This document shows positions 45,895 through 55,780 of a stretch of 64,000 bases of DNA, piece after piece (position 1 is the first letter of the stretch; each line of letters begins with the position of its first letter). The notes beneath the pieces were generated by a model. It worked only from the letters and a program-made list of their open reading frames with translations, made no database searches and was not told where the DNA came from. The translations under genes were made by a program, and so were the position numbers. Origin of the DNA: Leuctra nigra (Eukaryota; Arthropoda; Insecta; Plecoptera; Leuctridae); NCBI GenBank assembly GCA_934045905.1, contig OW203768.1, positions 20,908,770 to 20,972,769 on the forward strand. The letters run 5' to 3'.

Positions 45895-46023
45895 CCGGGT
45901 TTGGTTCTTAAGCTCTTGATGGGTTGAAGACGACTGCTGCAATCAGGACCAGCGAATCCCATTGGGCAGTTGAAATCTGGAGACCGCTTCCACACAGCAT
46001 CCAGGTCTTCAGGACGCGGTGTG
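45895..46023 (-). CDS. Main gene, exon 6: EGF-like end, unidentified secreted protein
   Basis: Acceptor CTGTCTTCCAG ends at 46024. The first base completes a cysteine codon; the exon then reads TPRPEDLDAVWKRSPDFN followed by CPMGFAGPDC, the C-x(3)-G-F-x-G-x-x-C-like signature of the end of an EGF-like domain, and RLQPIKSLRTKPG. It ends at CCCGG/GTAAGT, a strong donor in phase 2. Read through instead of spliced, the next codon is TAA (45891-45893), so this is either the last exon or an internal one. The EGF signature suggests extracellular protein binding; no partner can be named. Confidence 0.75.
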
Positions 46024-46120
46024 CTGGAAGACAGAAGATATATAAGCTATAGTATGCTGATATCGTGAAAGCTATGCCTTTTGGTGATTGACCTGAGTAT
46101 TGAATATTCAGAGCACTTAC

Positions 46121-46213
46121 CAACGTCGAATTATGTAGGCAATGGGTTCGTCTTGGGATGAATATATCCGGCTCACCGCGAAACGACATCTTGGAGGGTT
46201 CGTGATACTGATA
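46121..46213 (-). CDS. Main gene, exon 5
   Basis: Acceptor TTGTATTGCATGCAG ends at 46214, with a second usable CAG six bases in. Donor ACGTTG/GTAAGT at 46121. In the phase carried from exon 4 it reads ISITNPPRCRFAVSRIYSSQ then DEPIAYIIRR. A different frame is open for longer over this area but does not fit the splice phases. A cysteine here and one at the next junction may be part of the disulphide set leading into the EGF-like end. The intron to exon 6 is 97 bp. Confidence 0.7.
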
Positions 46214-46294
46214 CTGCATGCAATACAACACGAATACATAAGACGCTGTTAAGTGTTTGTCTGTCTTCTAGCAACAAAGTTTATTATCGATAGG

Positions 46295-46450
46295 GCCTAC
46301 GAATAGGGCGATGCAAAGCTAGGACGACATGTTGGTCACTAGTTGGCGCTAGAGTCGAGTGGGGATTTTACAAATCAAAGTATTTCTTACGCCACAGTCC
46401 GTATTTTCATGTTATATTATAAGAATTGATGTTGATATTTGGTTATTTAC
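46295..46450. mobile_element. MITE fragment, GGGCGATGC family
   Basis: AGGGCGATGCAAAGCTAGGA, then TTACGCCACAGTCCGTATTT and TGATGTTGATATTTGGTTAT, recur inverted at 49296-49450. Lies in intron 4 of the main gene. Confidence 0.65.
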
Positions 46451-46729
46451 CGAATAGTCCTGAGTCTAAACACTTTGAACCATGACTAATTGCAACAGAA
46501 GGTTTTTATCATGTTAATCGATTCATAATAATGACCTCTTTAACATATCAAAAGTTATCCGAAACAAGAAATGTATACGGAAATACGAAATAATAGAACA
46601 TAGGAATTAATAGGTCCCTACTTTCAAATAAATTCTTTATCTTCACGGATACTTTGCGTATAATGCGACAATGCGTACTGTCAATTCATTAGGTACTTGT
46701 CATTACATATCAACAACTGTTTGGTTTTC

Positions 46730-46942
46730 ACGAATGTGACCAAGTTTTGGTTTTTGAAAGTATTTTCGTGTGAACCTTCTCTTTCTAATGAAATCGGAGT
46801 GACAAACTTACATTCTGCATATCACCTCATGTTGAAGGAACTCTCCATGCTTATTGATTTCCTTGATACCAACACATTTCCGACGTCCCTCAAAAAATTC
46901 ATAAGTGAATCTGGAAATAAGCATAAATTATACCTACAATAG
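46730..46942 (+). pseudogene. Possible transposase C-terminal remnant
   Basis: The plus strand reads NEIGVTNLHSAYHLMLKELS, then FLDTNTFPTSLKKFISESGN and a stop. The spacing of N-HS-HL, F-LD and LKK resembles, from memory, the C-terminal part of a transposase-like family common in hemipterans (HSL-HLADD then FENYL-LKK). No upstream transposase domain is present. It lies antisense in intron 4 of the main gene. Confidence 0.3.
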
Positions 46943-47214
46943 GGAACTCGGAACTCTCTATAGTTGCGTATGAAACATTACTATTATTGTGGGATGAATA
47001 GATACAAGTAATTGATACAGAAAGATTGATAGAAATCTCCGAGCATTGCCATGGCAACCAAGTATTCACCACATTGTTGTGGACTTAGAAATGACATCAC
47101 CACATACGTCACACATGAAGTTTCCCGCCAAAATGTTTCATGCAATTTCAATTTGATATTTTTTATGAATGGTAACGCCATTTTATTCGGGTGTTAAGGC
47201 CTGGGTAAGCGAAT

Positions 47215-47250
47215 GGGAATCGCACGGTTCGTCAGAGTTTTTTTTGAAAT
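47215..47250. mobile_element. Fragment of the TTAA hairpin element
   Basis: GGGAATCGCACGGTTCGTCAGAG and a T run match sequence at the two ends of 54304-54688. Confidence 0.5.
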
Positions 47251-47277
47251 TTTTCTTCACACTAACATAATGTTAAA

Positions 47278-50200
47278 CTAGGAAAACGCTCAGTGTAACG
47301 CGTTGATGAGCGAGCACGGGTACGTGCAAATTCTCGAACCGGAAATGCGTACACAACGCAAAGAAAACATATATACATCCATATTTAATTGAAATATGAT
47401 CACTCAAACAATAAAAAAGTACTAGAGAGCCCCGCCATGTAACACATGACCTAATCACAATCTTTTCTGATCAAGGTATAATAGATGGCGCAATCCTCGA
47501 ACCACTCTTGCTGACGGATTGACTGATCGTGACAATTGACTTGACCCTCACAGAACTACCGATCTCAATAACAACTCAATTATAAATCTTACTTTTTTGC
47601 AAAACAAACCGAAACAATAATTAAATATGAATGAAATCTGTTCAGTGAAGAAGAAACCAAAGTGGCAATTTCCAAATGAATATACTTATATGATATACAT
47701 ATTTAATATACATATTGAATATTGTAAACAACAACTGAAAAAGTTGTGAACGAATCTAAACGAATCCAAATTCTGAATCCGAAATCATACCCAAATGAGT
47801 TAATTATACGAAACAAATACGCAACATAAAAAATTACAGCACAATAAAAGATTTCCAACATTAAAAAATATGTGCTAAGAAAACACGGGACACACTATCA
47901 AGTTTATGAAAGCAGAGTGAAGAGCATTTCTGTCGTTGTCTGACTACTCTCACGTGACTTTACTTTCCTCACAGCTATATTTGGTCATGATCGAAAAAGC
48001 ACAAAGTATACTTGAATCCCATGGTCAAGACTGAGTAGTAGAATTTAATGCGATTTTATTCAGGTCTCCACATAATAAGATTCAACCTAATTAAATAAAT
48101 ACGCATCTCTGCAGAAATCACAACAATTAACAACAATACAATTTTGATTCCTAAATGGTACTTTCAGTTTTCAATATACTCAAATCATTTTCAAAATGCG
48201 ATGTGACGTAAGGAGGTACACTCGGGCAAAATGTCCAATGTCAGAAAAGTTCTCCCCCTACCCCACACAACATTTTCAACCCCCAAAATAACATCTAATT
48301 ACATTTAAATGTTGCTTTTCAAGTGGTTCTATTTAGTCAAGGTCCTCAGAGTTAAATTGTATTTTTTTCACTGCCAATGGATTCACGGCTTCCTGAAGTT
48401 TCAAAGTTTCGAAAAAAGTATGTTTTTCCATGATATTGTGCATTCCATGCAATATCTCTCGAAATACTCAACGGATTCGATTGAAATTGTGTGCACTTTA
48501 TTTGGCTCGAAATTATCTACAGGAAAAGTCCGGGTTTGATTGAAATTGAGCTAAAATGACGATTTCTATACAGGTCTATCGTAACCCAACTTCCGAGCTC
48601 AAGGTCAAAACTGTGCATTAATAGTAAAGGATATATGCTTTTCATCGAAACTTGAAAATAGCATCTAAGCACCCTGGTAAATACAGCAAATCAGATTCAA
48701 TTCAAGTGGCACTGGAAAACATTACTTTCGATACTTCATTACTGACAGATATTAAAAATGTCAATAAGTTCATACATTCTTAACTGATTGGGATGAACAT
48801 GTGTAAAATAAGAGACAATGTTGGTCTTAATGATCATGCAAAATATGAGTTTGATCAGAATTATCGAAGACCGTTTTCATTTTTCAGCCGATAGGGCACT
48901 AGCCAAACTTTTTCCCGCTATTGTGCTGCAGCGCTGCCATCGGGAGTGAGTAAGAAGTGTGAAGTAAGCTTTGAAGTAAGCTGTTCGTGCCACTCAAAAT
49001 TAAAACTCGCGAAACTTTATTTTGACAGGCGTAAGAAGATGTACTTACTGTTTAGATACATATATTTTTTACTCTAGTATAATAAAACGTGTAAAAATAA
49101 GAAGATAGTGCAATATCTTAAGCAAATTCGATTTCAATCTGAAGCGACACCCTCTCAATTGTTTTAATAGAAAGTTACAAAATTCCATTGTGCCGTGAGT
49201 CAGTTCAAGAAAGCACTGGAAACAAAAATATTTCTGTGAGCTGTCATTATATGATCAAAATATTGTTATTACACTATCATTTCTAATAATTATCCACTCT
49301 TTCGGTAAATAACCAAATATCAACATTAATTCTTATAATATAACATGAAAATACGGAGTGTGGGGTAAGAAATACGTTGATTTGAAAAGCACAGCCTCGA
49401 CGCTAGCGCCAAAGTGGCCGATCCTGTCGTCCTAGCTTGGCATCGCCCCATCAGGAGATATTTATTTAAATTTTAACCAAGTAATGGATTTCAAAAAAAT
49501 TAGGGTCTGCAAACAGAGAAGGTTGTCTCTACATGTGTGCAAAATTTCAGCTCAATCGAAGAAAAACTCTGAGCTGTATAGCCAAAATATGAGTTTGATC
49601 AGAATTATCGAAGACCGTTTTAATTTTTCAGCCTATCAGGAGATATTTATTTAAATTTTAACCAATTAATGGATTTCAAAAAAAAATAAGGTCTGCAAAC
49701 AGAGAAGGTTGGTTTTACATGTGTGCAAAATTTCAGATCGATCGCTGAAACGGTGCAACCTGTGTATCGGGGGGGACTAACCTGTAACTTTAAGATTTTT
49801 CACATATTTTCACATATTTTTTTTATTTGTATTATCATTGATATATAAATGTATTTTAATTAAATTTTTCCAAAATTTAGAAAAAAAAGTTTTTTTTGCC
49901 CCAAAAAATATTTAGTGTTATTATGCAACGAGGCGATTTTCAACAATTTGTAATAATTTCGAGTATAATCAATAAAATGTTGAATTTCAAAGTTTTGTGA
50001 ATGCTGCTGATTTATTATGGAATAAGAACTAATTAAAAAATTTAAGACAAATAATTTGTTTACATATATTTTTATTATTTTATGCATATATATTGTCTGG
50101 CTTTAGAGGGATTTTCTCCATTACCTGTTTTTACACAAAATTATGATTTATTTTTTATCCTACTTCTACAAATCTTGTCCAAATTACTTGATTTTTTATG

Positions 50201-50691
50201 ATTGTTCCATGGGGCTCTGTTAAGGACTCTACATATCACTTTCTTGATATCTTATCAGACAATTCAGAAAAAAACAAAACAATGCCTTCATTTTAGAGAA
50301 AATCATGTAGAAAAAAATATCACTGTGAAAATAAAATCATAATTTGAAAACAAATTTGAATATTTAAAAAGTGATATATGTACAGCCCCAATACTATAAG
50401 TCAGCTACATTTTAGTGGAAAAAAACTTCAAAAAAACTTAAATTGTTGGAGTAGCACGAAATATAAATTGCAATGTTGTAAAATGAGTAATTGTTAAATA
50501 TTTACGTCAATTGTTGAAAAAATTTATTTTGTATTTTTTATATTTAGTTTTGGCAGTATGTCTACATATGTGCCAAATTTTAAGTCAATAAAATACTTAT
50601 CAACAAAGATAGAAGTAAAGCAGAAAAAAACAAAAAAAAACAGAGGTCCATGCCAAACAAGCCAAAAGGAGACGCTCGCTTCGCTCGCTCA
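47278..50691 (-). mobile_element. HINE-like element, copy 4, broken by several insertions
   Basis: 3' end CTAG at 47278 with the hairpin and GATGAGCGAGCAC, 5' end TGAGCGAGCGAAGCGAGCG at 50691. Family sequence continues in order at 47278-47415, 48618-48893, 49451-49756 and about 50552-50691. Unrelated DNA of about 1.2, 0.55 and 0.8 kb separates the parts. Both outer flanks are T on the element's strand, as in intact copies, so it is probably one element later interrupted. Confidence 0.7.
48894..49450. mobile_element. Nested insertion in HINE copy 4
   Basis: Begins AGGGCACTAGCC and ends GGCATCGCCCC, between CAGCCGAT and ATCAGGAG of the HINE, which are adjacent (CAGCCTATCAGGAG) in intact copies. 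Its right part is the inverse of 46295-46450. Confidence 0.6.
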
Positions 50692-50984
50692 ATTATTTGT
50701 AATGATAATATGTACAAATTTACAATACAAGTTTAAAGGAGACAATTCTCCATTTCATATTCCATTCTCAATTTAAATGAATTTGTTATCAAGCCACTTT
50801 ATACTTCCATCGATCATGAAACGGTTTCCATCCTCATATTGACGATTCGATTTCGAAGATGTTCCGTTGTCGTGCCATCTATCAGGTGAAGTATGTAACA
50901 CATTAATAAGTAAGCATCTCTAGATAGAATCATAGATCACTGGGTGTTCCTGCCACTTATGGGTGAGCCATCGTTACTCTCAAG

Positions 50985-51394
50985 CAGGGACTGGAACCGG
51001 AACCGAAATCGGAACCCACATTAAATTTTAGGTGGAACCGGAACCGGTACCCTTACTAATATTAAATATTACCAATTTGTGTTCCATAGCGATTCGCATA
51101 AGCGTTCTGTAAATAATGAATTTCATTACCTTTCAAATCTGAAATTATTTACTACCATTTACAGTTTTTCAAATAAATGATCATCGAGTCAAATTATTAA
51201 ATACTTCTGACAATGTAAGTTCCCAAAACTCAAAACGTCAATTAAAAAAATGGAATTGTCTGAATCTAATGGGACCGATTGGAACCCTTATGGAACCGAA
51301 ATGGAACCGGAACCGGAATCAGAACCGCTATTTTATCTTCTCCGGGAACCGGAACCGGAACCGGAAGCGATATTCATTTGGGTTCCAGTCCCTG
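50985..51394. mobile_element. Non-autonomous hAT element, 410 bp, perfect 8-bp duplication
   Basis: CAGGGACTGGAACC at the left, inverse GGTTCCAGTCCCTG at the right, CTCTCAAG directly outside both ends (50977-50984 and 51395-51402). Inside are GGAACC repeats. Lies in intron 4 of the main gene. Confidence 0.93.
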
Positions 51395-51811
51395 CTCTCA
51401 AGACTAGTACCACAACGTGTCACAGCGCTGCGCTACTGAGCTCCAATAGTCTGGTGCTTTTCTAGCCGAGACAGGCTTATGCTACTTAGTAAACCTGAGG
51501 TGAGAAATCTCCACAAGAGCTCTTGTGATTTCTTGGTCTGATGCATTTTTCTACTACCTGTAGAAGATAGCTGGAGTATCAAGTCAGTGGCTGGGTATCG
51601 CCTAGAATAAAGACCAGACTATCCATGTAGCTCAGTACCGCGGCACTGTGACACGTAAAGGAACTAGTCTTGAGAGTGAAGATGGCTCACACAAAAGTGG
51701 CATACATTCAGTCCATTGATCTACGTTTCTATCAAGCGAAATTATTTTACTGCTAAGTAATTCTATGCTTGTACCCTTCAGTAAAAAATTTTCTACCCAT
51801 AGATTACTTAC

Positions 51812-52009
51812 CTGAAAACGTAAGGGCTTCGACCTTCTTGGGAGAGGTTAGCGCCTGGTTCACCTCCGTAGCTCTCATTTAGTATGTATTCAGTGTTGAT
51901 ATCTGTTGGGTCAGCGGGTGTTTCACTTCCATGACCAGCATTTGGAACATGTTCTCCTTGTTCGAAATCAATATAATCAAAATATAATGGTACTTCCTCT
52001 GTTAATCGA
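51812..52009 (-). CDS. Main gene, exon 4
   Basis: Acceptor TAATATTTTCAG ends at 52010; donor TTTTCAG/GTAAGT at 51812. Enters with one base completing phenylalanine, then RLTEEVPLYFDYIDFEQGEH, a stretch rich in D, E, P, T and N, and NESYGGEPGANLSQEGRSPY. Leaves in phase 2. It contains one N-glycosylation sequon (NES, about residue 160 of the assembled protein). The acidic, Tyr- and Gly-rich composition fits an extracellular linker. No known domain is recognised. Intron 4 is about 5.6 kb and filled with transposons. Confidence 0.85.
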
Positions 52010-52039
52010 CTGAAAATATTACCCAATGAATACTCAGAA

Positions 52040-52110
52040 AAACAAGATATGACGGCTCAATAAATCTGATTGACTGAAAAATGTTAGATCGCACCATCAG
52101 AAGTTGTGCG
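52040..52110. mobile_element. Fragment of the Tc1/mariner-like MITE in intron 3
   Basis: CTCAATAAATCTGATTGAC and GATCGCACCATCAGAAG are the inverse of the inner right part of 19552-19762. No terminal repeats are left. Confidence 0.6.
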
Positions 52111-52231
52111 ACAGAGAAATGTCAAGAAGGTAGAAAATGCCTATTACAGGACTTAAAATGACACATTATCAAGGATTATCAAGGAGAGAAATTGACAGAT
52201 CACATGAGAAAATAGCAATAGAGAAACTCAC

Positions 52232-52450
52232 AAAAGAGACGTGTAGAACCTAGTGCCCCTGAATCGGTACTTCAAAATGTAGTTAGTAGAAAGGCTATCG
52301 TCAGTGCCACCTGGTATCAACCACTCCAAGTCTCCAACATAAAATGTTCCATTTTCATTCACCTCTTGGTAGGTCGCACGCTTTGTGGGTAGAAGGAAAG
52401 GAACGACTATCTGATCTCGCCTTGTTGGTGTCTTCGTAGTCGTCTCCACT
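52232..52450 (-). CDS. Main gene, exon 3
   Basis: Acceptor ACGTTGCTTCAG ends at 52451; donor CTTTT/GTGAGT at 52232. Phase 2 in, phase 2 out. Reads VETTTKTPTRRDQIVVPFLL, then PTKRATYQEVNENGTFYVGD, LEWLIPGGTDDSLSTNYILK and YRFRGTRFYTSL. The start is Thr-rich and the rest alternates hydrophobic and polar residues, as in a beta-rich domain. NGT (about residue 76) is a glycosylation sequon. Intron 3 is 222 bp. Not matched to a family. Confidence 0.88.
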
Positions 52451-52898
52451 CTGAAGCAACGTCAGGCATTACACCAATCCGCAATATGAGACAAGACAAT
52501 GGGGTGAACCAAAATCAGTTTCACGTATTATCAGGCACACGAAATATCCCAAATACTGTAGTAGTTAGTTACTTATTTTAGAATGGTTTATTATTATGAA
52601 GTTGCAAAATTAAAACTTTTAATCTTCAAAAAGCAGCATGTAAGCATTTTTTTTATATGAGTAAACCCTCATGGTTCCAAAAATTTGTGTCATGGGGTAG
52701 ACATGTTTAGTCAGATTTATCCATATTTCTTAATTTTTTAAATGGAAAAACTGTACATTTGTATTAAAAAATTTGCCCTTAAACAACAATTAAAAATACA
52801 TTAAAATTACATAAAAATAACATTGATGCTTTTAAAAAGGTCAAGAATTACACAGCACAAAATGCATTTTATCCTGAATCTGCTGAATTGTTCATTAC

Positions 52899-52969
52899 CT
52901 TCCCGTCGGCACATGTCCATTCAATTCTTGATCAGCATTCCCGTAGCTCGTCGAAACACACACCAGCAT
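52899..52969 (-). CDS. Main gene, exon 2
   Basis: Acceptor GTCATTCTTTACAG ends at 52970; donor GGGAAG/GTAATG at 52899. Entered in phase 0 from exon 1 it reads MLVCVSTSYGNADQELNGHV then PTG, leaving in phase 2. The first ten residues extend the hydrophobic core of the signal peptide; cleavage is likely just after the STSYG region. An alternative transcript could start at this exon's own ATG, but the signal peptide is best when joined to exon 1. Intron 2 is 448 bp. Confidence 0.85.
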
Positions 52970-53090
52970 CTGTAAAGAATGACAAGTTAAAACAGTCGAC
53001 TTATAGGGTACTTGCGCATCATGCCTGTTTGCTACCTTAATCTTATTCATTTTGCTGGGGGAAAGGGTAATTTTTCAATAATTTTATCAA

Positions 53091-53394
53091 GTGGAGCGGT
53101 CGCTTCACGCCAGCCAAGTCGTACGGCGCGCACACTCTCACACAACACACCGTTCAAACCTAAAGGCTGGAGCAACCCACTTTTACTGTAAGCATCAAAG
53201 TGGCATTTTCGGCCTACTGCATCTCAAAATTGGGAAATCTCAAATTGTTGCGAAATCTTTTAATTTCGAGCTATGGCCCACCCCACCATATATACCAAAT
53301 TTGGGAACAATAGGATATGATGTTTGCGAGCTGGAGAACCGTGAAAACAGTGAAATTGTACGGCTTTCTTCAGATTATAATTATTGAGCGAGCG
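53091..53394 (+). repeat. Compound repeat family K, head segment
   Basis: GTGGAGCGGTCGCTTCACGC, CCAGCCAAGTCGTACG, GGCATTTTCGGCCTACTGCA and CGAGCTATGGCCCACCCCAC follow family K order. Interrupted on the right by HINE copy 5. Lies in intron 1 of the main gene. Confidence 0.75.
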
Positions 53395-53998
53395 AAGCGA
53401 GCGTCTCCTTTTGGCTCTTTTGGCACGGACCTCTGTTTTTTTTTTTATGTAACTTTTCCGTTGGGTGAGGCTATACAGGTCAGCGTTTTTCTTCAATCGA
53501 GTTGAAATTTTGCCCACATGTAGAGACAACCTTTTCTGTTTGCAGACCCAAATTTTTTTGAAATCCATTCATTGGTTAAAATTAAAATAAATATCTCCTG
53601 ATAGGCTGAAAAATGAAAACGGTCTTCGATAATTCTGATCAAACTAATATTTTGCATGATCATTAAGACCAATATTGTCTCTTATTTTACAAAATTTCAT
53701 CCCAATCAGTTAAGAACGTATGAACGTATTGACATTTTTAATATCTGTCAGACATGAAGTATCGAAATGAATGTTTTCCAGTGCCAATTGGATTGAATCT
53801 GATTTTCTTTATGTACCAGGGTGCTTAGAAGCTATTTTAAAGTTTCGATGAAAAGGATAATACTTTTATGTTGATATCATATTTCAATTAAATATGGATG
53901 TATATATGTTTTCTGTGCGTTGTGTACGCATTTCCGGTTCGAGAATTTGCACGTGCCCGTGCTCGCTCATCAACGCGTTACACTGAGCGTTTTCCTAG
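53395..53998 (+). mobile_element. HINE-like element, copy 5 (604 bp)
   Basis: TGAGCGAGCGAAGCGAGCG after T, CTAG before T, with hairpin and GCTCGCTCATC. The most compact full copy. Lies in intron 1 of the main gene. Confidence 0.9.
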
Positions 53999-54303
53999 TA
54001 ATGATTCATCTTCCAATAAATTCCGCGGTCTTCGCCACAGCTTAAGCGGCTTGGTCTATTGACCCGAAATTTTTGACCACATATAAAGCTCGCCTGCCTG
54101 ATGATACCTTGCCCTTATGAATTTTTTGTGCCGCCATTTTGAAATCGGAAGTGACGTCATATCTCAAAAAACGGCTTGACCGATCGGAACGAGATTTGCG
54201 CCAATCGATTCAGACTGTCCTCTATATGAAATATCAATAGTCGGAATATACATTTACTATTACCGAAACCGGAAATGACGTCATAAAAATGAAAAATCCG
54301 ACT

Positions 54304-54688
54304 TTAAGAGGCAAACGGAAGCGAGCGGGAATCGCACGGCCCGTTCCCACTAAATAGTTTTAAAAAATCAGATAGTAACGACCCATAACAGCCTAATAGA
54401 CTAAATATTGCCGCACACTGGAGTACTTTATGACCTTTGGTGCGACCTCAAAGTGTTAAATACGATTTTTTTTTATTACTAAAAATATCACGAAAATACG
54501 AAAATATCGTATTTAACACTTTGAGGTCGTACCAGAGGTCATAAAGTACTCCAGTGTGCGGCAATATTTAGTCTATTAGGCTGTTATGGGTCGTTACTAT
54601 CTGATTTTTTAAAATTATTTAGTGGGAAGACAAAATTTCAAAAAAACGCTCTGACGAACCGTCCCGCTCGCTTCCGTTTGCCTCTTAA
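54304..54688. mobile_element. Hairpin element with TTAA at both ends
   Basis: TTAA, GAGGCAAACGGAAGCGAGCGGGA at the left and its inverse followed by TTAA at the right (54685-54688). Inner arms (CGACCCATAACAGCCTAATA onward) are near-perfect for about 170 bp, loop around ACGAAAATACG. TTAA duplication suggests piggyBac mobilisation, but TTAA is also part of the palindrome. Confidence 0.8.
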
Positions 54689-55007
54689 TCACCTCTTACT
54701 ATAAGTAACTACATATCCAGAGGGCTTATAATGATACAAAACATTTATATAAATAAATTCTTGGTGGCAGTGATTTCAGTCGCCATTTTGTTAACCGGAA
54801 GTGATGCCATATCTCGAAAACGACTGGACCGATTGGAACGAAGCTTTCGCTATTACTCATGGAATATCATTTTAAGCATTATTTAGTACCAAACGCATGT
54901 TTTCTTAGTAACCAAATAGGAAATAACTAATTTTTTTAAAGGAATTAGTAATTGTTGCTCCGATTTGTGTTACAAGTGTGAAAATCATCTAAAAAAAGGA
55001 GTGATAT

Positions 55008-55170
55008 CCCCATAAAAAACACTCCTTGTAAAAATACCAGCCAAGTCTCTTCAACTATAAAAAAATATAGGAAATCTAAAAAATTCAGCACTAAAAAGTA
55101 GTGATATTAAAAAATGGGACAAGTCTAAACATGATTTTATAAACCAAAATATACTTGGCACATCGTTTTT
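55008..55170. mobile_element. Unit L, single arm
   Basis: CCCCATAAAAAACACTCC through TACTTGGCACATCG, followed by TTTTTTAGGACATT. The partner arm is missing. Confidence 0.75.
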
Positions 55171-55234
55171 TTAGGACATTAAGGTATATTATTTATATTT
55201 ATTTACATTTGATTTTTGGCATACACGTCTATCT

Positions 55235-55780
55235 AGTGGAGCGGTCGCTCCACGCCAGCCAAGTCGTACGGCGCGCACACTCTCATATTAAGGCTGGAGC
55301 AAACCCACTTTTACTGTAAGCATCAAAGTGGCATTTTCGGCCTACTGGATCTTAAAATTGGGAAATCTCACATTGTTGCGATATATCTTAATAGGCCATT
55401 TAAGAAAGTAAAGAGCCATCTGTTGGTGAGGTGGAGTACTTATCCTGTCAGGCTTAAACGCATGCGCAGTGCGCACTTCAAAGGACCAGGCGTGACGTCA
55501 TCCCACCCATAGCCTTCTCGAACACAACACGTGCATTTATGACAGACACCACACAGACACTAGTCACTACACACTAGGCGGCTGTGGACCTGTCAGGCTT
55601 TATCGCATGCGCTTTGACTTTCTTAAATGGCCTATTTCGAGCTATGGCCCACCCTACAACATATACCAAATAATTGGGAACAATAGGTTACGCCATTTGC
55701 GAGCTAGAGGGCCGTGAAAACCGTGTTTTAGGGCGGTTTTCATAATAATCATAGTAGTAGTAGTAGTAGTAGTAGTAGTC
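55235..55780 (+). repeat. Family K head, second copy in intron 1, with (AGT)9
   Basis: GTGGAGCGGTCGCTCCACGC, CCAGCCAAGTCGTACGG, the CGGCCTACTGGATCTTAAAA segment and GAGGGCCGTGAAAACCGTG, then a 27-bp AGT tract at 55753-55779. About 200 bp of other sequence (55400-55620, bounded by inverted AGGCCATTTAAGAAAGTAAA and CTTTCTTAAATGGCCT) is inserted. Confidence 0.75.

Noticed and set aside
46121..46231. Longer ORF frame over exon 5 (FRGEPDIFIPRR reading)
   Set aside because: It does not agree with the splice phase from exon 4 and runs through the intron before exon 6. The phase-consistent frame leads into the EGF-like exon.
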